A DNA stretch of 64,000 bases from the NCBI GenBank assembly GCA_034509495.1, contig CM067512.1:1478597-1542596 (forward strand), in the 5' to 3' direction. The DNA comes from Acestrorhynchus altus. Its lineage: Eukaryota > Chordata > Actinopteri > Characiformes > Acestrorhynchidae. Shown here piece after piece: positions 24,770-36,243 of this stretch; positions within the stretch are counted from its first letter, which is position 1; every line of letters begins with the position of its first letter. Below the pieces are notes generated by a model, which worked only from the letters and a program-made list of their open reading frames with translations, made no database searches and had not been told where the DNA came from. The translations under genes and the position numbers were made by a program.

Positions 24770-26930
24770 TCTCGAGAGAAGAGTTTGTTTGTATCCTGGT
24801 TTTCAAACCACAAAAGTTCTTTTTCTCTGGATTTATTTTTCTAATCTTGAAATTTCACTTTCATTGGCTGGAATAACATTTTTTGTGATCACAGTTTCTT
24901 TCTCTCGTTTTTAAAATGACAAACGTGTTATTCAGAAAATCACTGTCACATTTCAAATGTGACAATTTATTTCCAAGAAAATATTATTTCCTTCTAAAGG
25001 TAATAAAATTTGTTCCTCTTCATCATAACTTATGTTTCCACTAATCCTGAGATTGAGTTGATAGGACAACAAATGTCTTTTTTTTTCTTAACAAGAATTG
25101 TCTTCACTTTTCTTTGGTTTTAAAGTAACAGGACAAGAAATCAGACGCTCCTACCGAGTGTCTCCACCTTGTAGATGTAAAGTCAGAGACAGAAGCTCAT
25201 CTGTTTCTGCACAGTTTGTGTTGGTCGTCCTCTAGTCCTTCATCAGTGCTCACAGGACGATGCCCACAGGACGCTGTCGGCTGGACGTTTCTCCATGTCT
25301 AACAGCAGGCGTGGACTAGAGGGGTATGAAGCCCCCCAGCATTGAGCTGTGGAGCGGTGGAGCTGTGTTCTCTGGAATGATGGGCTGGGGATGGCTTAAG
25401 GTGCTGATCAACCAGCATCATGACCTGACTGATTGCTTGACCTTCTGGTGATGAATTCAATCACATCGTTACAGCAATGCCCCAGAATGTAGCATAAAGT
25501 CTTCACTGGACAGTAGAGATCACTCCAACAAAAGCAGGATCAACTCTTTTTAAAGACCTTTTTTTTAACTACAGTGACCACAATGGACCGCCCAGAAAAC
25601 GCTGAGCTAAAGGCCAGTGGACCGCCAACTTGGGCCGCTGTCCTCTCGTTATCTGGGCGGTTCTAAATGACTGGCTTTTTGGCCATGTTTAAGTCTTGCA
25701 GCTTAATCATTTCCATAGCTTCATTTGGGGATTCCTTCATTGTGAGCGGAGAACAATATGTAATGTTCCTTTTGGGAAACGTTGGAGGACTCCTCAATTT
25801 GTCTTATCAAAGCAGTGGACGGCGGACTCTCCCCCCACCCCGTGCCTAAGCCATTTCCTTTCGCCGGCTCAATACATCACCTCATAAAAGCCTTTTCATG
25901 TGGCTAATCTCATCTCCCTCTTGCCAATGGGTTCCTTACGTGTTCCTTTACCCCCGTAGACTCCTTATGGCAGACTAAACAATCAGAGCAAGGGCACACA
26001 CATTGAAGTGATTCTGCCAGACGTATGATGCAATGGCAGAGCAATTTCGCTTTCCGCCCCGGACCACTACGGGAGAGTGGAGGGAGAGAAGGAAGAGTCC
26101 AAAAGGGTGAATCAGGGAAGTATTCCAGCTGACATCGGCACACCTCTACTGCTGAGGAGGAATCGGGCGTTTGCTGCGATCTGCACTGATGAACAGCGAA
26201 AACACAATACACTGCTTACACCAGCACGACGCTGCATTGTGCGAAAAACAGTGTAATCCCCAAATGGTACTGATTAGCTGATTCATCCCTTATGAAGAAT
26301 CCAGCTCAACACCAGATTCTGGAATCAGATGTTCTGAGTTGGTCTTTGATGGACAAGCTGTTTGAAAAGCTGGACAAGCAGCCAAAAACACAGCTTGTGT
26401 TCAACAGCAGCTTTTTAACCAGCCCCCGACCACCATACAGTGTTGCAGTTGAAGTTGGTCATCCTGGTTGACCAACTTGGTCATGTTGGACGACTGGCTT
26501 GGTCCAGCTGGTTGATAAAGTTTGTCAACCTGTTGGTTGATGCTGGTCATGCTGGTCAACCAAATTGGTAAAGCTGGTCATGCTTGGTTATACTGTTTTT
26601 AGCTTTGTCAGGTCAATCATGATTGTAGACCAGCCTGACCATTTTGAGCTCTGGTGTCTGCAGTTTGTAGAACACTCCTCACACTGTGTGAAGGTGATCA
26701 TTGACCTCAGCAGGATGATTATCTGGTTTCTGACCCTCTATGAGTCAATGTTCTATAAAACACAAGTTGCATTACTAAATTAACCACAACTTTGAAGGCT
26801 GAATCGTGTCCGTTCCTTAGTTCATGTTTGTAATAGTGAGTCATACTGGGTTAAAAACCACAAAACAGGTCCAATTATTCCATTAGAAATGCAATGTTCT
26901 TGTGAGGACAACATTAGAACTCACCCACAT
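24400..26930. other. Intergenic region, left part
   Basis: AT-rich sequence with a (TTTA)n tract at about 24727-24768. A MITE family C fragment lies at 25.14-25.29 kb (tctccaccttgtagatgt, cctctagtccttcatcag). A MITE family 1 fragment follows at 25.29-25.56 kb, and a GCTGGTCA-rich repeat at 26.45-26.62 kb. Nothing here looks like a gene. Confidence 0.7.
26450..26620. repeat. Imperfect GGTCATGCTGGTCAACCA repeat
   Basis: Repeated 'ctggttgaccaacttggtca' and 'gctggtcatgctggtcaacc' motifs make partial palindromes. This is a common kind of low-order repeat in fish DNA. Confidence 0.7.
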
Positions 26931-27765
26931 TTATTACTAATTTTAGAATTAGAATCAGGTGCAGAACATCAGCTTTGGAGGAAACTGTTATTTAAATCTC
27001 AGACATTAGTTTGGTTTGCTCTTGATTGTTGGAGTGGGATCATCATGGTCAGATCCAAAGAGGTCTCTGAGGCCTTCAGACAGAAGGTTGTAGAAGCAGA
27101 TGAGTCTGGAAAGGGATTAAAAAAGATCTCAGAACAATTAGAAATCAGCCATTCCACTGTCCGGAACATCATTTACAAGTAGAGAACATTTAGAACAACT
27201 GCCCACATGACCAGATCAGACAGTCCTAGCACGTTCAGCCCAAGACCAGAACCACAAGATGAGTAAAGAAGATCCAGCAATCCTAAAATGTTCATGACAG
27301 ACCTACAGGTAGCTCTCACCACAGCTGAGGTCAAAGTGCATCTTCTACCATCAGAAAGAGACCAAACCTGTTTGATCTTCATGGAGGAGTTTAAGGAGGA
27401 AACTCAGTGTCAAACAACATCAGGACAAGACTAAAGTTCTCCAGAGAACATCTAGACAAAGAGCAGGACTTCTGGAACAATGTGCTTTGGACAGATGAAT
27501 CCCAAGCTGAATTATTTGGACACAGTAACAGAAGACATGTTTGACACAAACCAAACACAGCATTTGAGCAGAAGAAGCTCATAGCAGCTGTGAAGCATGG
27601 TGGTGGAAGTGTGATGGTTTGGAGCTGCTCTGCTGCAGCAGGGTGTTGAGATCTCTCCATCATAGAAACCACTATGAGACCACTTTCAGACCTTGAGGAA
27701 AATGTAAGACCTGAAAATGTAAGACCTGGTTCTGTAACTGTCCACAGAAGGCTTTCTGTTACATT
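26930..27765 (+). pseudogene. Tc1-like transposase (family A), longest copy
   Basis: An open start at 27047 encodes MVRSKEVSEAFRQKVVEADE followed by a helix-turn-helix (ISEQLEISHSTVRNIIYK), typical of the Tc1 N-terminal DNA-binding domain. A stop follows at 27180. Downstream, in shifted frames, come the FSREHLDKEQDFWNNVLWTD block and the His-Gly-Gly-Gly-Ser-Val-Met-Val-Trp block. The sequence breaks off after 'accactatgaga', before the second catalytic region. It is non-functional and closest to the family A consensus. Confidence 0.9.
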
Positions 27766-28110
27766 CTGAGGCATTGCTAAGAGGATTTGATTGCAAGCAA
27801 CTTTAGTCAGGTCATGATACTAGATGATCACCAGCTTAACCCATCCCCAGCCCATCATTCCAGAGAACACAGTTCCACTGATCCACAGCTCAGTGCTGGG
27901 GGGCTTCATACCCCTTTAACCCACGCCTGGTATTAGGGATGGTGCCAACAAGTTCATCCTTCTCTAACGGCAGTACTTCTGTCCAGGGACAACACAAGTG
28001 TGTGTGCATTTGCACATCTGTTTCATCAATGGGTGCAACTTAAGGTAGCTGAAAGCACTCTTTAGAAGGGTCATCCATAAGTATTTGGACTTATGGTCTA
28101 TATTAAATAG
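27755..28110 (-). mobile_element. MITE family 1 copy, inverted
   Basis: It abuts the Tc1 remnant and contains 'gcccatcattccagagaaca', 'cacagctcagtgctgggggg', 'tgtgcatttgcacatctg' and the right end 'gtccataagtatttggac'. The opposite terminus is missing, so one element probably interrupted the other. Confidence 0.8.
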
Positions 28111-28374
28111 TAAGGTTGAAGGCATTGAGATGAATAGAGCACACATTTTGGGGCTGGGTGTGTTGGTGTTCTTAGAGGGATCTCACCCCGTACAGCTCCG
28201 GAAAGACAAAAGTAATAAAAGAACGAATGTTTCCCGACATGGACCTGCAGTGCTGAGCCTACAGAGAAGGATCTGGTGGCTGCGTCTGGTCTGTGAATTT
28301 GTGAGCCGTCTGTGGGAGAGGATCACATTCCATCCCCAAAGCCTACAGCAGATGTCAGCACCTCAGCCAGAAGG

Positions 28375-28376
<2 letters not shown>

Positions 28377-28454
<78 letters not shown>

Positions 28455-28462
28455 TGTGTGAG
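28377..28462. repeat. Compound (TC)n-(GT)n microsatellite
   Basis: About 30 TC units run directly into about 11 GT units. Confidence 0.97.
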
Positions 28463-28654
28463 CGTTTCAGAAGATTGGAATTCTCTCTCGTGTAGACACT
28501 ACAGTGTTTTGTGCTTTCTTGGTGGTCCTGCGAATCACTTTGATACAAGAAAGGAAAAGCAGTCTGTAAACAGTGAAATTAAAACCAGGGTGCATTTTTA
28601 GGGAGTTTAGGGAAGGAGAGGTCACTGTGCTGGGTCAGCAAATCTGCTCTCAAT

Positions 28655-29282
28655 CTATGTCCAAAAGTTTGTGGACACCCCTTCTAATGGACCCTTTCAG
28701 CTACTTAAAGTTCCACCCATTGCTGACACAGGTGTGCAAATGCACACACACAGTACTGCCAATAGAATAGGACTCTTTGGAGCAGATAAACAAACATGAC
28801 TCTATTGTCTCCATGTCTAATAGCAGGCGTGGACTAGAGGGTATGAAGACCCCCAGCATTGAGCTGTGGAGCAGTGCTGGGGATGAGGTGGGGTGGGGTG
28901 ATGATCATCCAACACACTAACCTCACTAAAGCTCTTGTGGCGGAATGCAATCAGATCCTCATGCAGTAGAAATCCTTCCATGAATAGTAGAGACAGTTTC
29001 TCCAACACACTTAAAAATGATGTTTTTTCATTGGTTCTTAACATAAAAATTAGTACTAATTAGAACCTTGGCTTGCTTCAAGGGTTCATTGCATTGTAGA
29101 GGGTTCTATATAGATCCTTTTTGGATATGTCCCTAAGTTGCTATGATGCCAAGTTTAAAACTATAGAAGAACCCTTTATGAAACGTTTCTATATAGAACC
29201 CTCTACAGAGCATTCACCATCAATCTGAAGAACCCTTTCGTGATGTATGGAATAATAGGTGTCCAAATACTTTTGTCCAGTC
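28655..29282 (+). mobile_element. MITE family 1 copy with a second MITE inside
   Basis: The left terminus ATGTCCAAAAGTTTGTGGAC is at about 28657 and the right terminus GGTGTCCAAATACTTTTGTC at about 29260-29279. Between about 29008 and 29245 lies a different element rich in 'tctatatagaaccctctaca' and 'atctgaagaacccttt'. Related pieces occur at 35.87-36.08, 48.52-48.60, 51.98-52.05 and 58.33-58.42 kb. Confidence 0.85.
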
Positions 29283-29829
29283 CACAAATGGATCCAGAGC
29301 AAAGCAAATGTCTTTCGACTGCACTGGACGGAAAGTGAACCAACACCGTGTCACCCTCGATCTTGCTCAGTATCCATCTCTCAGAGAACCACAGGTCAGT
29401 CTGGGTGTGAAATGAAAGAAATTCCTTGGTGGGCAGCACGGAGGATAGGAATGTTCCTGTTTGCTTGTGTCTCGGGTCAGATGTTCTAATCAAGCTGCTG
29501 GACTTTCAGGCTCGTCTTAAACTGAAATATAGGGGACAATCATGCTGGTCAGTTATGTCTATTTTTCCTTTTGGTAATTATGAAGTTCAGCTTGGAGGCT
29601 AGAGACACCTGGTGGTCCTTCACAGCTACAGTCAGGTCAAGGACCTTTCTGGCTGCTGATTGGGTATTACTGCAAACAATTGGCATAGTTTCAGATCAAA
29701 TGAGACCAATCACAATAAAGTTCATAAATGATAAAGAGCATTAAATCATAACTGTCTGCCATTAGATTTGACTGTTCTCAGAATTTGATCTCACAGTGTT
29801 TGAGGTGATCAGATTCAGACATCTTAACT

Positions 29830-30215
29830 CAGGTGTGGTGTTGGAGCATGGATTTTCTGAACACACACTCCGGTGCTCTACTCTTTGAAGACACAGATAC
29901 GACGCCGTGGTCGGTCTCGTCTCCAGACCTGTCCCTGATTGAAAATGTGTGGACGCTATTGGACGCTCTATCAACACTCCACCCCTACCACACCATCTAC
30001 AGAACTGAGTGAGAACATTCAAGCTGCATGGGATGGATCATCACAGGACACCATTAGGAACCTCTACACCTCCATGCAGAGACGTCTGGCGTGTTGCGTT
30101 AAACACTACGACGTCCTGAGAGACACCACTTCTGTATGAGTAGATCAATAAATATTGATCAGATCAGACAATATTTATCATCAGTTATTGATCCTGATCA
30201 CCTTCATCTTCCCTC
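29830..30215 (+). pseudogene. Tc1-like transposase C-terminal part (family B)
   Basis: This copy encodes 'Ser-Ser-Pro-Asp-Leu-Ser-Leu-Ile-Glu-Asn-Val-Trp', the conserved block with the third catalytic acidic residue of Tc1 transposases. It continues through the AAWDGSSQDTIRNLYTSM C-terminus to a stop at 30137-30139. The N-terminal two thirds are missing. Confidence 0.85.
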
Positions 30216-30884
30216 CCATACCTTATGTTTCTAAATTAAAATATAAAAAATTGACCTTCCATACACTTCCACTCATTTGAAAGATCATTCCAGAAGGACT
30301 CAGAATGGTGATGGAGAGCGTTCGGGATGAATGAAGTCTTAAACAAGGCTTTCTTGGCAGCAGCAGCAAAGCAGTGAATTACCATGACAAGCAGTTTTAT
30401 ACGAGATCGGACCGGGACATCTCTGCTTGGCTTTATTAATAGACCACCGATCAATCCCAGCACTGCTGCTCTCTCTAAACGTTTTCTGATAGTGGCTCAG
30501 ACCTGCCAGGCCTGCCAGACCTGGTGTTGTTGTCCACCAGCCAGCGCCCATAACCAGAGCATGTAATTTGAATACATCTTATATTCGAATATTGAGATCA
30601 CAGATCATAGACGGATCATGCCGATGTCACAGATTCTGAGTGATGTCACACATCTTACTAACGACTCTGATGACATAACGATATAACAGACAACAGTGCT
30701 GCATTCAAAATAGTGCACTCATAGTCGTACACTGTTCACTACAGAGTGTTTAACTGGAGAACAACCATGGAGCATCCATTACCAAAGGATGGACACACTA
30801 CATAGTGCACTATTAGTGCAACAGTGAGTGATTCAGAAGGCAGGTTTTAGTGAGGTCATCGACTCTAAGGGTCTTTTTCCACCA

Positions 30885-31318
30885 ACAAAAATGGGTTCAG
30901 ATCCAGGTTGTGAACCTAATTTTGAACCGTTCAGTGCATTTCCACCAATTTAAATAGGTTCCGGAACCTGCAAAGTTTGTTCTCAGTAGGAACCAAAGAT
31001 TAGTAGGCGTTTTTCAGCTGCAACCGCCGTGGGTGTGTCTTGTTGTACAGGAGTAATGACATACCACTGTTGTCGTACGGTGCTGTCATCTCCAAAAGTT
31101 GATCCATTTTTACTTTCTGGAGAAAAACAAATGTCTGTAAACGTAGGTAGTCTATACATGCTACCATCTTCTCACTTTCATTTATAGCGCCCTCTGCTGA
31201 TGATATATTCTGTGACGTATCCTCGGTTCCACTAAAACTAAAACTACAAACACCAAGGTTCTTATAAGCCCGAATGGAACCAGTTCAAGAACTGATTCTT
31301 TTGGTGGAAAAGGCCTAC
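30885..31318. mobile_element. MITE with TTTTTCCACCAA termini (hAT-like)
   Basis: The left end 'gtctttttccaccaacaaaa' and the right end 'ttcttttggtggaaaaggcc' are inverted repeats. Second inverted blocks follow inward: 'gggttcagatcc' and 'ggaaccagttcaagaac'. No coding capacity. The terminus style resembles non-autonomous hAT elements, but I could not define an 8-bp target duplication. Confidence 0.7.
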
Positions 31319-31319
31319 A

Positions 31320-32340
31320 AATGAGGTCATAGCTAGGGTTTTCAGAGGTCAACACAGGGGCCAGAGAAGGTAAAGAAGAACCCTGTTCTTTGGTTCTCTC
31401 TGTTTCAGGAGTGCATGCTTCATGCTGTTTGTGTTATATACGAATGAAAACACAGACGTTCGCAAAGCTCCACTGAGCTCTGTGGAACGTAAACTCAGCT
31501 CCAAAGTCCTGAGGCACAGTTCACGTGTCATTCTATACCTTTTTCTCAAGTTGTGGCAGAAACTTGGATGCCGGTGGACTGAGGGCTCTGCTCCTCTTCG
31601 CAGGGGTCCGACCGTTTCAATAACACACCACCATAAACGAAATTACCGAATCAGGCAGAATGAATGAATGTATAGCCCGAGTGCTGTAACACTATAATCA
31701 AGCACTAAAAGGCGGCGAACAAAAGCAGCCTTTGTTTTTAGAAAATGTTCAGCGTCTGGCGAAGAGCCACTTAGCTGACGGACAACGCAGCACCCATCCA
31801 AAAACATGTCAGATCACTCCAGCTCACAGAATACACTATTATATCTGGCATGCAGGCCCTGCTCTGCTATCAGTCTGCACACACCCCTGTGTTGACACAT
31901 CCCTCCTTTAAAAAGGAGAATAAAATCAGCCAAGGTAGGACTTTGCTCGTCCGCAAAAATACTCTCACTCTTTCCTTTCACCCGGAGGAGTCGTGCGACT
32001 CTCTCAGTAGCTGACGGACATGCACAGTAATGGGCTTGTGTGCGAAATCGCTATTCAGAAACGTTTTGGAGGCACTGCCTCCTCTGAGGCCGACTAAATG
32101 CAGTTGGTTCGGAGAATAAGCAATTAAAATAACCAGTAGGCGGAGCTTTAGAAACGTGTATCTGTTCCTCAGAGATTGATATGTGGATGAAAGGTGATCG
32201 AGTTTGAGATTTTCTTTATGGTTTGTAACCCTCAGAACCTGAGATCCATGAGTATCCCAGAATGGAAAGCAGGTCCAGTCAAATAAAATCCCAGTTTAAA
32301 TACCAAAGGAGCTTCCAGTGCATGTTTACTGCTCTGTCCA
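31320..32340. other. Intergenic, no feature recognised
   Basis: Mixed composition with only short ORFs. I see no gene and no clear repeat in this stretch. Confidence 0.6.
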
Positions 32341-32348
32341 CGTCAACT

Positions 32349-32457
32349 GATGTTCCACCTGCATACAGACTCTGACTGATCAGAGAGAGGGGGCGGGGCT
32401 GATGTTCCACCTGCATACAGACTCTGACTGATCAGAGAGAGGGGGCAGGGCTGATGC
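32349..32457 (+). repeat. 52-bp GC-box-containing tandem repeat, two copies
   Basis: Two near-identical copies carry 'ctgcatacagactctgactg', 'atcagagaga' and GGGGGCGGGGCTGATG. The same unit occurs at 60.65-60.75 kb (inverted) and 62.49-62.63 kb. Confidence 0.9.
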
Positions 32458-32604
32458 TCACCGTGTTCAAATTTCATAATTAAAGTCCTGAGACATGTGT
32501 GTCGGCAACCATACTTGTACTTTCCTCAGCAGCTCCTCGCACTCCCAGACTGGACATTAACAAACTGGACTTAAAGATCTGGACCTCATTTCATATCAGT
32601 TACA

Positions 32605-32895
32605 TTGTCCATCCAAAGGTTTGTGGACACCCCTTCAAATGAATGCATCTACTTTACGACACGTCTTCTTGCCTTGTCCCTGTAGAGACATACTACACAA
32701 ACGTCCCCATGTCTAATGCCGGGGGTGGACCAGAGGGGTATGAAATGCAACTGTGATCTCTGAAACGATGGAGGTGGGGTGGTGATCATCACACCCTCTT
32801 GGTGCTGAATGCAATCAAATGCTCGCAGCAATATTCCAACACTCCCTGGGCAGTAGAGGCAGTTAGTGCAGGTGTCCGGATACTTTAGTCCAGGC
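32605..32895 (+). mobile_element. MITE family 1 copy, internally deleted
   Basis: The left end reads 'aaaggtttgtggacacccct' and the right end 'ggtgtccggatactttagtc', with shortened internal blocks. It sits about 100 bases upstream of the candidate glrb promoter. Confidence 0.8.
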
Positions 32896-32979
32896 TGTGT
32901 ATGTGAAGGTGTTGTGAGACAGCTGGGGTTGATGCCCCCCCACGTGCTACTGCTGCTGATGCTGCTGATGCTCTACTGC

Positions 32980-33212
32980 GCATGTTACATGTCGGGAGCG
33001 CACACACACGCACACACACACACACACAGGTCCTCCATCTTAGGCAGGCTCCATCCAGGCGCTCAGACAGCGGCTCACACCACCTCCACCCAGAACCAGC
33101 AGCCAGGTTCCGAGCCCCCATGGGCCGCGCGCGCGCTGCGAGGAGCATCCTGCGCGCGCGCCTCATCCTCTGACGACCGACCACTGAGAGCATCCTCCTG
33201 CATCACTGCAAC

Positions 33213-33251
<39 letters not shown>

Positions 33252-33256
33252 GTCAG
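32980..33256 (+). promoter_or_regulatory. glrb: Candidate glrb promoter and non-coding first exon
   Basis: A GC-rich block with several CpGs, including a GCGCGCGC stretch near 33127-33160, ends at a good splice donor (GGGTCAG|GTAAGC, GT at 33257-33258). It precedes the ATG exon, which begins with an acceptor at 37769-37770 in untranslated sequence. Mammalian GLRB also has its ATG in the second exon. A (CA)n tract sits inside the candidate leader. The start site is not defined, and the exon assignment is inference from composition and donor quality. Confidence 0.45.
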
Positions 33257-33311
33257 GTAAGCGTTATTAGGTGTTTATGTGTATTAATGCATGATGCACG
33301 CGACACATACA

Positions 33312-33319
33312 TGACGTCA
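33312..33319. promoter_or_regulatory. CRE-like palindrome TGACGTCA
   Basis: A perfect consensus cAMP-response element lies 56 bases past the putative leader exon donor. A single site of this length can occur by chance, so it is suggestive only. Confidence 0.3.
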
Positions 33320-33893
33320 TTCTCATGGCAGCTTGCTTCTGCATGCATCTGCCCAACCCCCCACCCTTCCCCCTCTTCTCCTCCTGGTCTTCCTGCTCCT
33401 CATCATCATCACCACCACCATCATCGTCATGGAGGATGCTGCTGGATGCTGCTCCTTCTCCATCTGAGAAAACTTGAGCAAAGTCAGCGCCGAGAGCATC
33501 CACAGGTTGTGCTTGTGGAAGCTGCTGTGGGTGGGGTATGAGGGGTACGGGGGGTATGGGGTATAGGACATGGTAGTGGACATGTCCTGCATGTGGCATC
33601 CACTCAGTGGTCCTATCGTCAGGTCCAGTCAGGCTGTGATTGCGATGAAGAAAACATACAATGCACTTTCGAATCACTCCCGCTTACACGTTTCATGCAT
33701 TTTAGATGTTCAAGTGTAAATTAGTTACATCCTCAGAAGAAATGTGTGTGCATGTACCTGCAATGCATATGTGTAACCTGTAAACAGAGGGTTTCTTCAC
33801 TTGTTCTCGTGACGTCTCGCCTGCGTTGGACATTTCACTACGCTTGAAGCCCTCTGTTATAAATACTACCTATACATTTCTCTCTATATATAC

Positions 33894-33940
<47 letters not shown>

Positions 33941-34108
33941 TGATACATAAACATAAATTTGGGAAATTGGGACAGCCCACCTGGACCAGCACCACAGAGA
34001 AATAGAACATCATGAAATGACTGGATAAGGTTATTTAAGGCTGGTTAAGACGTGTTAAATGAAACATTTCCTTTATGTTTATGTGATGATCATCTTATTT
34101 TTGATTTC

Positions 34109-34168
34109 TGTAAAAGCTTTGGGGCATCAGTTGTAAGAAGTGCTGTATAAATAGATTTGATTTGATGG
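34109..34168 (+). repeat. LINE-like 3' tail
   Basis: 'gtaaaagctttggggcatca' followed by 'gtgctgtataaatagatttg' and a TTTGAT repeat is the characteristic 3' end of fish L2/CR1-type retroposons. Only the tail is present. Confidence 0.6.
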
Positions 34169-35577
34169 TTAAAGGCTGGTTAAGGTTAGTTAAGGCTGGT
34201 TACGGCTTGTTTTGAAGATCTATGGAGGCTAACACTGAATAATGGCTGTTCAGTCTAATTCCGGATTACTTAGGCTGGTTAAGGTTTGAAAAGGCCGTTT
34301 AGATCTAGAACTTAGGCTATTTAAGGCTGGTTAAGGTGGATCTCAAGGCTTTATAAATTCAGTAGCTCCATTAGAAGTTACACTTGTGATCAGCCTGGAA
34401 AATGACTGAGTAATTAGTGTAGAATTTAGTGCAGTGTAGTGTAAAATCCTTCTGCTCAGGGTTTGATGGTGTGCTTTAATCTAAGGTTAACAGTAGATCA
34501 CAGATTGTTCGGGTGAAGTTTTAAACTGCTGTGTTTTGTCTGTAAAAGTCAGAATTTCCTCCGAAAACTGAAATATTATTACGCGTTAGTGAGTAAACGT
34601 TTGTCCTCTTGAACCGCGCTGATGTTTTTTAGGGTTGGAGAACGGCAATGAAAGGTCCATACACACAATGATATATATGGTCAGTTGGCTTTATTGGGAC
34701 ATGTGGCCACTCACAGTAGTTGAGTAGTTGAGCACTGAGGCCATAATATTTAATGACAAGTCTCAGCTGGCCAGCTGCCCGAGGTGTAACACGCCAGGGG
34801 CTGTTTTTTTATACATATGTATTTCCAGAGTCGCTGGAGTGAGAGTACGTTGTTTCCTGCACTCGTTCCAGACCGTTGCGTGGCAGTAGGCCGAGATTCA
34901 TCTGCTTGTGTGTTATCAGACACGTGTTTTCCACTCTAGTTACCTGAGCGCCTGCGTTTGCACGGCTGTACGTTTCACCGCTGGCCGGGATTATAAACGG
35001 TTGCTTGATCCAGTTATGAGAGCTAAACGTTAAAACATAAATCAGCTGCTGAAGTTTCTTGGATGCAAACGTAAAACGGACCAATTAAGGGCAGGAAGCC
35101 AGAAGAAGGAAGGGGAGGGTACTGTAGGTGTGTGTATGGGACATCCTCTACCTGATCGCTGACTCAGGGAAATGGAAATTTGTAGAGAGAGAGAGAGAGA
35201 AAGACATTAAGGCAGCGAGGCGAGGCGAGGGAGAGTGTGTGGGACAGCGTTAGTAGATCTTGGCCCATTTCTGCTAAGGCGATGATCAATGTGCTGGCGG
35301 AGACTCAGGACTCCAGAGGTGGAGGCTGGGAGAGTCTAGACGAGGGAAAGCTTCTGGCACGCCTCCTCGGAGGGGAATTCCTTGTACTAATCCGCCTGGC
35401 TGCTCTCACTCTACACTAACGCGGTACGCTATCCCTCCGGGCTCAGTTGGACAGCAAAGCAGGGACGACTAAATCTGCTGGCCTTCGTGAAGCTGAGACA
35501 TGCCTGAGTGGATGTGACATATATGCACCGAGGGCCGACAGTGACCTTCCCCAAAAGAACTTGCACTTGAACATTCA

Positions 35578-36243
35578 CTACATGTCCAAAAGTTTGTGGA
35601 AACCCCTTCTAATGAATGCATTCAGCTACCTTAATCTGCACTAATTGCTGACATATGTGTGCAAAGGCACACACAGCTTGTCTCGTCCCTGTAGAGAAGT
35701 ACTGCCAATAGAATGGGACTCTCTGGAGCAGATAAACAAACATGACTCTATGGTCTCCATGTCTAATAGCAGGCGTGGACTAGAGGGGTATGAAGCCCCC
35801 CAGCATTGAGCTGTGGAGCAGCGGAACTGTGTTCTCTGGAATGATGGAGCTCCATACAATACACACGTAACAATTGTGGTTCTTCAATTAAAAAAAAGGT
35901 TCTGTATAGAGCAATGTTCTTCCGCTTGATGGAGAATGCTCTGTAGAGGGTTCTATATAGGACCTTGCTGAAAAAAGGATTATACTATTCCATATAGAAC
36001 CCTCTATGGTGCACTCTCAGTCAACTTGAAGAACACGTTCAAGATGTAAAGAACCCTTTATACATGCAAAGGTTTCTTTGGGTGTTCATGGTTCTGGACT
36101 GATTTGGGGGATTGGGGATGAGGTGGGGTGATGATCATCTAACATCCTGATCTCACTAATGGCCTTGTGTTGAGACGGTTACTCCAACAAAAGCGAGGAT
36201 CAACTCTTTAATAATGAGGTGTCCCAATACTTTTGTCCATATA
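35578..36243 (+). mobile_element. MITE family 1 copy with a second MITE inside
   Basis: The left end ACATGTCCAAAAGTTTGTGG is at 35579 and the right end 'ggtgtcccaatacttttgtc' at about 36221. An element with 'agagggttctatatag' and 'atatagaaccctctatgg' interrupts it at about 35870-36095. This insertion point differs from that in the 28.66-kb copy. Confidence 0.85.
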
